A stretch of DNA of 64,000 bases from assembly GCF_001591445.1 (NCBI RefSeq), contig NZ_BCUX01000024.1, positions 35,427 to 99,426 on the forward strand. Direction: 5' to 3'. The notes beneath the pieces were generated by a model. That model made no database searches and had not been told where the DNA came from. It worked only from the letters and a program-made list of their open reading frames with translations. Of this stretch, positions 43,704 to 52,001 are shown piece after piece; the first letter of the stretch is position 1, and each line of letters opens with the position of its first letter. The DNA is from Neobacillus drentensis NBRC 102427. Lineage in GTDB: Bacteria > Bacillota > Bacilli > Bacillales > Cytobacillaceae. Both the position numbers and the translations under genes were made by a program.

Positions 43704-44885
43704 ATGAAGCTAACACTAAATAATACTCTCTCGTTAGTTCCTATCGAGATTCGAAAAGATAAAAGAAATTTTATTGTTGAAGATAAAATTTCAGGAGAAT
43801 TTTTTGAGATGCCTGAAATTTGTATTGAAGCAATCCGTATGATTAATAATGGAAAACCATTAGGGGAGATAGAGCTACATCTTAAAAAAAAATACCCGAA
43901 TGATGAAGTTAACCTAATTGATTTTGCTGAACAGCTTTTTGAGTTAGCGCTTATAGCTGAAATTGATGGCAGTAAGATTGAGGTTAAGGGAGAGAAAAAA
44001 GAAAAATTGGGCTTTTTATGGATTTCGCCAAAGATCGGGAAATTTTTCTTTAATAAGTTTGCTTTCCTTATTTACTTGACTTTATTGCTAGTCAATGTAG
44101 TCATCCTTCTATCCCATCCAAGTTTATTTCCGCATTATAAGGATTTGTTTGTGTTTGATTTAATGATTTTGAATATCCTTACCTGGTTAGGAATTACTAC
44201 CGTGCTTGTCTTGATTCATGAGTTGGGGCACATATTGGCGATGCGGGCTCAGAATCTTCCAACTAAATTGGAGGTCGGGCATCGTTTAATTCTTGTTGTC
44301 CTTGAGACTGATATGTCAACGGTTTGGAAACTTCCTGCAAAAAAAAGGAATGTATTGTTTTTAGCGGGTCTTTGCTTTGATACACTTATCCTGTCAATCG
44401 CATTAATTAGCCAATTAATTTTCGCGAATGGATCAGAAATATTCTTGGGTATTATGAGTGTAATGGTCCTAGATACATTTCTTCGAATAGTTTACCAATG
44501 CTTCATATATATGAAAACCGATTTATATTACGTTTTTGAAAATGTGACTGGCTGCTATAATTTAATGGAAAATGCTCAGCAGGCAATAAAGGAGAAGATT
44601 TCATTTCTGAAGGTATCATCAATTAAAGAGGTGACCTTCGACGGAGAAAGAAGAATTGTTATCCTTTATTCAGTCTTTTACTCTATCGGAGTTGCTTTAA
44701 CCGTTAGCTTATATACATTCTTTTATGTCCCGCAGGTATTATTTGCATGGGAAAAAGTTCTTCCCGGTTTTTCTAAAGGGCCGACCTCTCTTCCGTTTTG
44801 GGATGCAATCCTTTTTACCCTGCAAATACTAATTGGTTTATTGCTTCTTCTATATTCATGGCGAAAAAAGTACACTCAAAATTAG
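43704..44885 (+). CDS. PqqD-like/M50-type membrane metalloprotease (peptide processing)
   Basis: A 393-residue protein. Residues 15-90 look like a PqqD/RRE-type winged helix (FIVEDKISGEFFEMP, then MINNGKPLGEIELHLKKKYP), the fold that binds RiPP leader peptides. Then come membrane helices with the zinc motif H172-ELG-H176, and a later MKTDLYYVFENVTGCYNL segment typical of COG1994-type peptide metalloproteases such as YydH. It probably cleaves or exports a peptide from the membrane. AAAGGGTG lies before ATG at 43704; the frame opens 15 codons earlier. It directly follows the 22-residue peptide gene, its likely substrate. Confidence 0.78.
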   Translation: MKLTLNNTLSLVPIEIRKDKRNFIVEDKISGEFFEMPEICIEAIRMINNGKPLGEIELHLKKKYPNDEVNLIDFAEQLFELALIAEIDGSKIEVKGEKKEKLGFLWISPKIGKFFFNKFAFLIYLTLLLVNVVILLSHPSLFPHYKDLFVFDLMILNILTWLGITTVLVLIHELGHILAMRAQNLPTKLEVGHRLILVVLETDMSTVWKLPAKKRNVLFLAGLCFDTLILSIALISQLIFANGSEIFLGIMSVMVLDTFLRIVYQCFIYMKTDLYYVFENVTGCYNLMENAQQAIKEKISFLKVSSIKEVTFDGERRIVILYSVFYSIGVALTVSLYTFFYVPQVLFAWEKVLPGFSKGPTSLPFWDAILFTLQILIGLLLLLYSWRKKYTQN

Positions 44886-44952
44886 TTCCCAAAACTAATT
44901 GTGACAGACATTTGTCTAAAATAACATTTCTAAGGGTTTTTCTCCCCCATGA

Positions 44953-44967
44953 TAGGGGAACTCCCTG
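44953..44967. promoter_or_regulatory. Palindrome resembling an NreC site
   Basis: TAGGG-N5-CCCTG resembles the TAGGG-N4-CCCTA sequence described for staphylococcal NreC, with one extra base. It is about 80 bp upstream of the nitrate-type operon, whose distal neighbours encode an NreABC-like system. Confidence 0.35.
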
Positions 44968-44973
44968 ATATTT

Positions 44974-45030
44974 ATAACACCACCATTTTTCTTACAATTA
45001 GAGTAAGAAAAACGGTGGTGTTATTTTTTT
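44974..45030 (+). terminator. Terminator immediately before the oxidoreductase operon
   Basis: ATAACACCACC-TTTTTCTTAC pairs with GTAAGAAAAA-GGTGGTGTTAT, followed by TTTTTTT. It is a very stable hairpin. It ends 14 bp before the next start and abuts its AGGAGG, so it either terminates the protease transcript or is an attenuator in the operon leader. Confidence 0.8.
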
Positions 45031-45044
45031 AGGAGGGACTTAGG

Positions 45045-46127
45045 ATGCAAGCAAATATTGCAACGAATAAAGAAACAGGAAGATCAGTCAATCATGCCTT
45101 TGCTTCACATTTTGCTAAATCAATGTTTCTAACAGTTGTCGGAATCGCGATTTTAATGTTTATTGGCACAAGAATGTTCACGCACATTGACTTAAATCTA
45201 TACGGATACATGGTCGGTACAATCGTATTTATCGGCGGATTTTTCTACCGCTTTATTGCTTGGGGGGAAAGACCGCCAACCAAAATTATCATCAAAAAAG
45301 GCTTAAAGCTTTTATTACGAAAAAGTACACCGAAAACGGCTGTTAATCATTTAGCCATTTACGATTTTATCCGAAATCGCGGGCTTTACCGATGGGTACA
45401 GCATATTCTAATCGGCTGGGGCTGTGTCCTTGCGTGTTTGGTGACCTTTCCGCTCGTGTTCAGCTGGATGTATTTTACGATGGAAGACAATGGCTACTAT
45501 ACGATCGTGTTATTTGGAATGAACGTAATGCATGTTAAAGCCGAAGGAATTATTGCTTGGTTCTCCTATAATGCACTAAATATCGCAGCTATTATGGTGA
45601 CTGCGGGCGTGTGCATGGCGCTTTACCGTCGCTTAAGTAACATGCAGGCGAGAGCAGAACAAAAATTCATGTATGATTTCTTACCTCTTTATCTATTATT
45701 ATTTATTTCGATTACAGGACTATTATTAACTTTCCAAAATATTGTTCTGCATGGTTGGATGCAGCCGCAAATGTCACTGATTCATCAATTTTCCGTGATC
45801 GTGACATTAATTTATTTACCATTTGGAAAGCTAGCGCATATTCCTTTCCGTCCAATGAGTGTTTTTGCTAGAAATTACCGTGAACACTATGGTGAGCAGC
45901 AAATGAAAGAATGTAAGGTGTGCGGAGATCATTTTGTCTCTGTAGAACAGTCAAACGATGTCATCCAGGTATTGGGTGTAAATGATATGGAATTCAACAT
46001 GCAGGATGGTTTTAATCTTGCTGAGCTATGCCTGCCATGTCGCAGAAAATATAGAATCTCAAGATTCTCAGGCTTCGCAACACATCAAGTTAAAGTCAAG
46101 GAGGCAAACCAGAATGCAAAGGGATAA
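45045..46127 (+). CDS. NarI-like membrane cytochrome b subunit with Cys-rich tail
   Basis: A 360-residue protein with five or six membrane helices. HQFSVIVTLIYLPFGKLAHI and several other membrane His resemble the NarI/DsrM family, which carries electrons from menaquinol through b haems. The C-terminal cytoplasmic tail has CKVCGDHF and LCLPCRRKY, two CxxC pairs that may bind zinc or an Fe-S cluster, unlike ordinary NarI. AGGAGG precedes the ATG. Its 3' end overlaps the catalytic subunit gene by 14 bases, so the two are coupled. Confidence 0.8.
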   Translation: MQANIATNKETGRSVNHAFASHFAKSMFLTVVGIAILMFIGTRMFTHIDLNLYGYMVGTIVFIGGFFYRFIAWGERPPTKIIIKKGLKLLLRKSTPKTAVNHLAIYDFIRNRGLYRWVQHILIGWGCVLACLVTFPLVFSWMYFTMEDNGYYTIVLFGMNVMHVKAEGIIAWFSYNALNIAAIMVTAGVCMALYRRLSNMQARAEQKFMYDFLPLYLLLFISITGLLLTFQNIVLHGWMQPQMSLIHQFSVIVTLIYLPFGKLAHIPFRPMSVFARNYREHYGEQQMKECKVCGDHFVSVEQSNDVIQVLGVNDMEFNMQDGFNLAELCLPCRRKYRISRFSGFATHQVKVKEANQNAKG

Positions 46128-48282
46128 GTTTTTCAAGGAGATAGAAAATCTACGTCATCCAAATGAAACACTCGTTAAAACGCACTGCAGCTATTGTGGA
46201 ATGCAATGTGGAATGAATTTACGAGTTAATACAAAAACAAATAAAATTATTGGGGTGGAGCCTCGTTATGACTGGCCAGTAACCGTTGGAAAAATGTGCC
46301 CGAAAGGGGTTACTGCGTACCAACAAACTAACCATGATGATCGGCTCTTGAAACCGTTAATTCGTGATGATGCCTCACTAAAGGGTACTAAAGAAGGCTT
46401 TCGTGAAGCAACATGGGATGAAGCCTACAGCCTAATTGCGAAAAAGTTTGCTGAACTTCAGAGCAAGTACGGAAAAGATAGTTTATCTGTCTTCAGTGGT
46501 GTATCAATGACCAATGAAAAATGTTATTTAACTGGGAAGTTTGCTAGGGTTGCGATGCAAACTCGCTATATCGACTATAATGGCCGTTTCTGTATGTCGA
46601 GTGCAGCTGGTGGCTTCCTCCGCTCTTTTGGTGTTGACCGCGGTTCAACATTACCTTGGACAGATCTTCATGAAACAGATTGTTTGTTTATTGCAGGCAG
46701 TAATACAGCAGAGTGTCACCCAACTTCGATGTTCCGAGTGTGGGCAGTACAGGAAAGAGGAGGCTACTTAATTGTGGCAGACCCTCGTGAAACACCAATT
46801 GCCAGAAGAGCAGATGTGCACCTAGATTTAAGACCAGGAACAGACCTTGCGCTTGCAAACGGAATATTAAATTTACTAATTCAAAACGGCTATGCTGATG
46901 AAGATTTTGTAAATAATCATACAAATGGCTTTGAAGAAACTAAAGAATTAGTAAAAGAATTTACACCAGAATATACAAGTGAAATTACTGGCGTTGCACC
47001 TGAAAAGATCATTCGGGCCGCTGAAATTTACGGAAAATCTCCAAATGCTGTTGTGATGTTTGCCCGTGGGATCGAGCAGCAGCATAAAGGGGTCGATAAC
47101 GTATCGGCTTACACCAACATGGCGTTAGTAACTGGAAAAATTGGCCGTCCAAAATCAGGGGTTGCCACTTTTACGGGTCAAGGAAACGGTCAAGGCGGCC
47201 GTGAACATGGTCAAAAGTCAGACTTACTTCCGGGTTACCGTAAACTTACGAATCCGAAGCATGTTGAGGAAGTATGCCAGGTTTGGGGAATTACTCCAGA
47301 AGAAATGCCGCAGCCAGGTGTGTCTGCTTACGAAATGTTTGAATTAATGGAACAAAAAACAATCCGAGCCATGTATTTACTTTGTTCTAATCCAGCAGTA
47401 TCTGCACCAAACTTAAACTTTGTCCGTAAAGCTATGAAGGGTTTAGATTTCATGGTTTGTGCAGATTTCTATCTTTCTGAATCTGCTGAATTTGCCGATG
47501 TTATACTTCCAACAGTTACATGGTCAGAAGATGAAGGAACAGTTACAAATCTAGAAGGACGGATCATAAAAATCAATAAAGCTCAAGAGCCGCTTGGTGA
47601 ATCAAAGCCTGATTGGCAGATTCAAGTAGAGCTTGCAGAATATCTTGGAAGAGGAAAATATTTCTCTCATTTGAAAACAGCTAGAGACGTAGCCGACGAA
47701 TTCCGTTTAGCTTCTAAGGGTGGCTACGCTGATTATTACGGAGCCACATGGGATAAAATTGACAAGCAAGACGGTGTCTTCTGGCCTTGTAAAGATGAAA
47801 AGGACGAAGGAACACCACATATGTTCTTAGATAAAAAGTTCTATCATCCAGATGGGAAAGCTAAAATTTGTGCACTTCCATACCGTCCACCCGCTGAAGA
47901 GCCGGATCAAGAATATCCATTGCGCTTAACCACCGGACGTGTCGTCTACCATTATCTTTCTGGGAATCAAACTCGCCGGATTCAGTTTTTACGAGATATG
48001 TGCCCAGAGCCATACGTAGAAGTACATCCGGAAACAGCAGCAAAATATAATATTGCACATGAAGAATTTGTTCGCCTTTTTACCCGTAGAGGTGAGGCTG
48101 AATATAAAGTGAAAATTACGGAAGCGATTCGAAAAGATACCGTATTTGTACCCTACCATTTTGGTCACGATAAATCTATTAATCTATTAACAATTGCCGC
48201 GCTTGACCCGATGTCACGGATGCCGGAATTCAAAGCATGTGCAGCCCAGATAGAAAAACTAGAAATGAAGAAGGTGCAGTAA
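46114..48282 (+). CDS. Molybdopterin oxidoreductase, nitrate reductase (NasA/NarB)-like catalytic subunit
   Basis: A 722-residue Mo-bisMGD enzyme. The N-terminal cluster motif is C25-C28-C32-C62. GRFCMSSAAGGFLRSFG places the likely Mo ligand at C160, in a context typical of assimilatory and periplasmic nitrate reductases. The ending DPMSRMPEFKACAAQIEKL also matches NasA/NarB. There is no Tat signal, so it acts in the cytoplasm. Nitrate is the best guess for substrate, supported by the NreABC-like genes nearby, but related oxyanions are possible. AAGGAGG sets ATG at 46114; the frame opens 44 codons earlier inside the previous gene. Confidence 0.85.
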   Translation: MQRDKFFKEIENLRHPNETLVKTHCSYCGMQCGMNLRVNTKTNKIIGVEPRYDWPVTVGKMCPKGVTAYQQTNHDDRLLKPLIRDDASLKGTKEGFREATWDEAYSLIAKKFAELQSKYGKDSLSVFSGVSMTNEKCYLTGKFARVAMQTRYIDYNGRFCMSSAAGGFLRSFGVDRGSTLPWTDLHETDCLFIAGSNTAECHPTSMFRVWAVQERGGYLIVADPRETPIARRADVHLDLRPGTDLALANGILNLLIQNGYADEDFVNNHTNGFEETKELVKEFTPEYTSEITGVAPEKIIRAAEIYGKSPNAVVMFARGIEQQHKGVDNVSAYTNMALVTGKIGRPKSGVATFTGQGNGQGGREHGQKSDLLPGYRKLTNPKHVEEVCQVWGITPEEMPQPGVSAYEMFELMEQKTIRAMYLLCSNPAVSAPNLNFVRKAMKGLDFMVCADFYLSESAEFADVILPTVTWSEDEGTVTNLEGRIIKINKAQEPLGESKPDWQIQVELAEYLGRGKYFSHLKTARDVADEFRLASKGGYADYYGATWDKIDKQDGVFWPCKDEKDEGTPHMFLDKKFYHPDGKAKICALPYRPPAEEPDQEYPLRLTTGRVVYHYLSGNQTRRIQFLRDMCPEPYVEVHPETAAKYNIAHEEFVRLFTRRGEAEYKVKITEAIRKDTVFVPYHFGHDKSINLLTIAALDPMSRMPEFKACAAQIEKLEMKKVQ

Positions 48283-48843
48283 ATGAAAAAGAGGCTATAT
48301 CTTGAACTTGAAAACTGTATAGGGTGCCGTTCTTGTTTAGCGGCTTGTACACAGTGCGGTGGGCATGAGGAACGTAACCGTAACTATGTTTACGACGTTA
48401 ACCCGCTTGTTAACCGTCAAACCATGCCTCTTATGTGCCTTCATTGTGTGAATCCGGCTTGTGCAAGAAGCTGTCCGGCGCAGGCAATCCAAATTCACGA
48501 AACAGGAGCGGTGCTTTCGGCGCTTGTTGAAAAATGTATTGGCTGTCAAAACTGTACGATTGCTTGCCCATATGGAATTCCAAAGTTTGATACAGAGCAA
48601 AATTTAATGTACAAGTGCGACCTATGTATTGACCGTACTAAGGATGGCATCCCGCCAATGTGCGCGAGCGTTTGCCCGTCTAATACTTTGCAATGGCTGA
48701 CAGATGAAGAAATTGAAGCCAAACAAAAGCAATTTAACCTTGATAACGGTAAGTGGGTAACAAGTATGCCTTACTTAGAAGGCGAAACGAATGTAAAAGT
48801 GAATCTTCCTGGTATCCTGCAGGGCGTCACTAAATTGTTTTAG
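48283..48843 (+). CDS. Four-cluster ferredoxin subunit (NarH/DmsB type)
   Basis: A 186-residue protein with four Cys groups: CIGCRSCLAAC, CLHCVNPACARSCP, CIGCQNCTIACPYG and CDLCIDR with CASVCP. These hold up to four [4Fe-4S] clusters linking the membrane subunit to the molybdenum subunit. It starts directly after the catalytic gene stop (TAA then ATG). Confidence 0.9.
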   Translation: MKKRLYLELENCIGCRSCLAACTQCGGHEERNRNYVYDVNPLVNRQTMPLMCLHCVNPACARSCPAQAIQIHETGAVLSALVEKCIGCQNCTIACPYGIPKFDTEQNLMYKCDLCIDRTKDGIPPMCASVCPSNTLQWLTDEEIEAKQKQFNLDNGKWVTSMPYLEGETNVKVNLPGILQGVTKLF

Positions 48844-48854
48844 GAGGGATTCGC

Positions 48855-49379
48855 ATGACCGATAAAAATAATAAAATCCCGTTCAATGAAGATAATTACA
48901 CACATAATATAAACCGTAATAATGAAAGAAAGCTTGACCGTCGCGGCTTTATGAAAACACTAGTGGGTGCGGCAGGAGTATTTGCTGTTTCCTCACTTCC
49001 GTGGGGGGCCTTGGCTGCGAAAGAATTATCGGGATTGGGAGATAAAAAATATCCAAAGCAAAAAATTACCGATGTCAAAGCGCTGCCAGTCGGAGACGCA
49101 GTTGACTTTGCCTTTCCGGGTGAGCATGACAGTGCGATTTTAATTAGATTATCGGAAACTAAATATGTAGCATACCAAAATGCCTGCACCCACCTAAGAT
49201 GCCCTGTGTTTTGGAAAAAGAATGAGGGTGAAATGCTGTGTCCTTGCCATCACGGAAAATTCGATGTGGAAACAGGTGCACCGATTGCTGGCCCACCGCG
49301 TCGTCCGCTTCCTGAAATTTATGTAAAGGTTGAAAATGATGCAGTATATGCAGTAGGGGTGAAACGTTATGAAGCGTAG
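48855..49379 (+). CDS. Rieske [2Fe-2S] protein with Tat-type signal
   Basis: A 174-residue protein. The N-terminus has DRRGFMKTLVGAAGVFAV, a twin-arginine signal or anchor, so the domain probably faces outward. Rieske ligands are C111 and H113 in CTHLRC and C129 and H132 in CPCHHG. C116 and C131 are placed for the structural disulphide of high-potential Rieske proteins. Rieske subunits occur in bc complexes and arsenite oxidase but are unusual beside a NarI/NasA-type set. AGGAGG precedes the ATG. Confidence 0.88.
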   Translation: MTDKNNKIPFNEDNYTHNINRNNERKLDRRGFMKTLVGAAGVFAVSSLPWGALAAKELSGLGDKKYPKQKITDVKALPVGDAVDFAFPGEHDSAILIRLSETKYVAYQNACTHLRCPVFWKKNEGEMLCPCHHGKFDVETGAPIAGPPRRPLPEIYVKVENDAVYAVGVKRYEA

Positions 49380-49560
49380 TTATCTTCCTGTTGCGTTACT
49401 ACTTGCGGTGTTGATGTTAAATATTATTTTCACTCAATATATGGTCCATCAATATTTCTATGAAAATTATACAAATACCATCATCGCTGCGATCATTAAT
49501 GTTATTTTATTTCCAGTCGCATTCCTTATCTATAAAAAAGGTGTGAATGTCCATGACTAG
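49369..49560 (+). CDS. Small two-helix membrane protein of the oxidoreductase operon
   Basis: A 63-residue protein with two hydrophobic segments (about 5-25 and 37-56), starting within the last codons of the Rieske gene and overlapping the next gene. AGGGG lies just before the ATG. Probably an assembly or accessory subunit of the membrane complex; no family recognised. Confidence 0.7.
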   Translation: MKRSYLPVALLLAVLMLNIIFTQYMVHQYFYENYTNTIIAAIINVILFPVAFLIYKKGVNVHD

Positions 49561-49864
49561 CGAGACCTATATTGATTTTTGTTTTGTCCGTCCAGAAGCT
49601 GGTGATTTTTCCGCAGAAATTGATGAGTTATTGAAGAACACCTTTGCGAAAAAACGGTTGAATTGGTTTCTTGAAAAAAAATCAATCGATGGTGCGGAAA
49701 TGGTCATTGCGGAATTAAAGGGAATGAGTGACTGGAGCTCGGAGGAAGAAACGATTCAATTCATCGAAGAAAACGCCGGCGACAAGTTTTGGGAGTATTT
49801 GCAGGGCTATAAGATGTTCATCTATCCGGTGAAGAGAGGGTGTAACAGCTGTGGAACTCATTAA
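49547..49864 (+). CDS. Accessory protein of the oxidoreductase operon, 105 residues
   Basis: A soluble acidic protein starting TSETYIDFCFVRPEAGDFSAEI and ending RGCNSCGTH, a C-terminal CxxC pair with His that may bind metal. I do not recognise it. Overlapping its neighbours on both sides (14 bases each) shows cotranslation. A chaperone or maturation role for the molybdenum or Fe-S subunits would be natural but is inference. AAGGTG precedes the ATG; an internal ATG two codons later is an alternative. Confidence 0.7.
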   Translation: MSMTSETYIDFCFVRPEAGDFSAEIDELLKNTFAKKRLNWFLEKKSIDGAEMVIAELKGMSDWSSEEETIQFIEENAGDKFWEYLQGYKMFIYPVKRGCNSCGTH

Positions 49865-50132
49865 ATTAGAAGACTTGAATACTTTTGTTGGTGGTCCGGT
49901 TGCGATTGCTATTCAAGATGGGGATGGTGGAGACCAGGCCCCTATCGTAAAGAAAACCATAAAAAAGGTACAGATTTGTCCAGATAAAACCCATATTCGC
50001 TTATATTTTGATGATTTTTATTTTCTTGCTGTACCGCTAAATAGTCGAGTCAGTCAGTCGGAAGGATATTGGTCGGCTTTTGATTCGGAGAGCGGCTTAA
50101 CGTATACTGTAAAAAAGGTCCAGGTCTTCTAA
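49851..50132 (+). CDS. Last gene of the oxidoreductase operon, 93 residues
   Basis: A small soluble protein with a GTG start overlapping the previous gene and GAGAGGG upstream. It contains a Gly/Asp segment (IQDGDGGDQAP) and a beta-rich second half (IRLYFDDFYFLAVPL). I do not recognise a family. Its position argues for a role with the complex. Confidence 0.68.
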   Translation: MELIKLEDLNTFVGGPVAIAIQDGDGGDQAPIVKKTIKKVQICPDKTHIRLYFDDFYFLAVPLNSRVSQSEGYWSAFDSESGLTYTVKKVQVF

Positions 50133-50150
50133 CAAGAACCTGCCTTTTTT
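50111..50150 (+). terminator. Terminator of the oxidoreductase operon
   Basis: AAAAAAGG and CAGGT pair with ACCTG and CCTTTTTT across the stop codon. The signalling genes start 35 bp later and may have their own promoter or rely on read-through. Confidence 0.7.
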
Positions 50151-50184
50151 ATAGGAAAAAAACTTGAAAATTTGGAGGGGCGAA

Positions 50185-50850
50185 ATGGATGTCTTAAATT
50201 CAAAACAGCAAATTAGCTCTTATATTATTAATTCCCAAGAGGAAGAGATAAAAAGAATCGCCCTAGAGCTTCACGAAGGGGTGGGACAAAATTTATATAG
50301 CATTTTAACAGGCTTGCAGTTTATTGAAGCTAGTGAAAAAGAGCCGGAGATGAAAAATTATGTCCGCGAAATGTCGCAGTTAATTGAAAAGACCATCCAA
50401 GAAATTAGGCTGCTTTCTGTTGAATTACACCCCCCTACCCTTACCACACTTGGTTTACTGCCGGCCATGAAGAGCTATATTAAGTTATATACATCCACAT
50501 TTGGAATCCTTGTCGATTTAGAGTCATCAGGAAAAGAAAAGTGGATTTCTGAAAAAAATCGAATCACAGTTTTTCGAGTATGCCAGGAAGCACTTGCTAA
50601 TATTGCCAAGTATGCCGATACCTCCAATGCGAAAATAAATTTTATTTGGTCCGAATCAGAACTGATCATTTCCATTGATGATTTCGGTAAAGGGTTCCAA
50701 CCGGACGAAACGGATTTCAATCATCCATCATCAGGTCTTGCGGCCATGAAAGAACGAATGCTTCTAACTGGCGGACAGTGTCACATTTCCTCTAAAATAG
50801 GAGAAGGAACATCGATAGTGCTATCCCTTCCGTTAGTAAGTAGGGAGTAA
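50185..50850 (+). CDS. Soluble NarL-type histidine kinase
   Basis: A 221-residue kinase without membrane segment or clear input domain. The HisKA_3 phospho-His is in ALELHEGVGQNLYS (near 35), then SVELHPPTLTTLGL, the N-box region VCQEALANIAKYA, and GKGFQ plus GLAAMKERM. It probably pairs with the NarL-type regulator directly after it. GGAGGGG precedes ATG at 50185. A second kinase of the same class lies at 52002. Confidence 0.87.
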   Translation: MDVLNSKQQISSYIINSQEEEIKRIALELHEGVGQNLYSILTGLQFIEASEKEPEMKNYVREMSQLIEKTIQEIRLLSVELHPPTLTTLGLLPAMKSYIKLYTSTFGILVDLESSGKEKWISEKNRITVFRVCQEALANIAKYADTSNAKINFIWSESELIISIDDFGKGFQPDETDFNHPSSGLAAMKERMLLTGGQCHISSKIGEGTSIVLSLPLVSRE

Positions 50851-50863
50851 AGGGGCGTTAAGA

Positions 50864-51517
50864 GTGATAAAGATCTTGTTGGTTGATGATCATGCCGTAG
50901 TTAGAATGGGTTTGAAAATGCTGTTGAACACAAATCCGGAAATGGAAGTAATTGGTGAAGCGTCAGAGGGTAACGAAGGAATCAAAAAGGCATTAAAGCT
51001 AAAACCTGATGTGGTAGTTATGGATTTAAGCATGCCGCATGGAAAAGACGGATTATCTGCAACGACCGAATTAAAAAAGCTAAAGCCAGAAATAAACATC
51101 TTGATTCTCACGATGCATGACGATGAGGAATACCTTTTTCGAGCCATTCAAGGGGGAGCATCAGGTTGCATTTTAAAAAGCGCCCCACATGACGAATTAA
51201 TGTCAGCGATTGAATCTGTTGCTAACGGGGATGCCTATCTTCATCCATCAGCAACGAAGCGGTTAATGGAGGAATATTTGGGCAGCGTTAAACAAGATGG
51301 AAATGATACGTACAATTTATTATCAGACCGGGAGAAGGAAGTTCTCACATTGATTGCAAAGGGGTATTCCAATAAGGAAATAGCAGTACAACTGGTCATA
51401 AGTGTTAAAACGGTTGAGACCCATAAAGGAAACTTGATGGAAAAACTACAGATGAAAACCAGACCTGAGTTAGTGGAATATGCCGTTAGAAAAGGTTTAT
51501 TAGGTTATGGTATCTAA
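50864..51517 (+). CDS. NarL/FixJ-family response regulator (NreC-like)
   Basis: A 217-residue regulator. Receiver: ILLVDDHAVVRMG, phospho-Asp in PDVVVMDLSMPHG, Lys in CILKSAPHD. LuxR-type helix-turn-helix: LSDREKEVLTLIAKGYSNKEIA near 150-171. The set with the GAF protein and PAS kinase matches NreC of staphylococci, which activates nitrate and nitrite reductase genes without oxygen. GTG start with AAGGGG upstream. Confidence 0.88.
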   Translation: MIKILLVDDHAVVRMGLKMLLNTNPEMEVIGEASEGNEGIKKALKLKPDVVVMDLSMPHGKDGLSATTELKKLKPEINILILTMHDDEEYLFRAIQGGASGCILKSAPHDELMSAIESVANGDAYLHPSATKRLMEEYLGSVKQDGNDTYNLLSDREKEVLTLIAKGYSNKEIAVQLVISVKTVETHKGNLMEKLQMKTRPELVEYAVRKGLLGYGI

Positions 51518-51532
51518 GGAGAATTACATGGG

Positions 51533-51982
51533 ATGAAAGAGATTAAGGAAATGCGAGCGGTTACCCTGATGTGCGACCAGCTGATGGAGAAGGTTGGGTG
51601 TGAATTTGTTGCCCTAGCTATGCAAAATGAAGTAGGCCCGGATGTTAGGTGGCATTATGCAAGCGGCAACTTGAACGATAAATACAAACGAATATCCGTC
51701 CGTTTCGGAAAAGGGATTGCTGGAAAAATCATCTCAAGCGGCAGTCCAATGATGATGACAGATTTTCCTAAAGGAGTGATCGGTAAAGTGACCGACCATC
51801 CAATCATGCTTGCTGAAAAACTTGTTTCTACCTATGCCGTCCCATTATTTTTCAATGCTATTCCCAAAGGAGTTTTGCTTATAGGGAATAGAAAAACCAC
51901 TACGTTTTCTGAAGAGGATCAACAGCGGGTAAGAGAGACCGGTCAAGCCCTGGAACAGATATTAAAGGCTCAGATACTATGA
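51533..51982 (+). CDS. GAF-domain protein (NreA-like nitrate sensor)
   Basis: A 149-residue single GAF domain: FGKGIAGKIISSGSPMMMTDFP and STYAVPLFFNAIPKGVLLIGNR. Size and context match NreA, the nitrate-binding protein that restrains the NreB kinase in staphylococci. Nitrate-contacting residues cannot be confirmed by eye. AAGGAG precedes the start. Confidence 0.8.
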   Translation: MKEIKEMRAVTLMCDQLMEKVGCEFVALAMQNEVGPDVRWHYASGNLNDKYKRISVRFGKGIAGKIISSGSPMMMTDFPKGVIGKVTDHPIMLAEKLVSTYAVPLFFNAIPKGVLLIGNRKTTTFSEEDQQRVRETGQALEQILKAQIL

Positions 51983-52001
51983 AAGGCGCAGGTGGATACT
52001 A

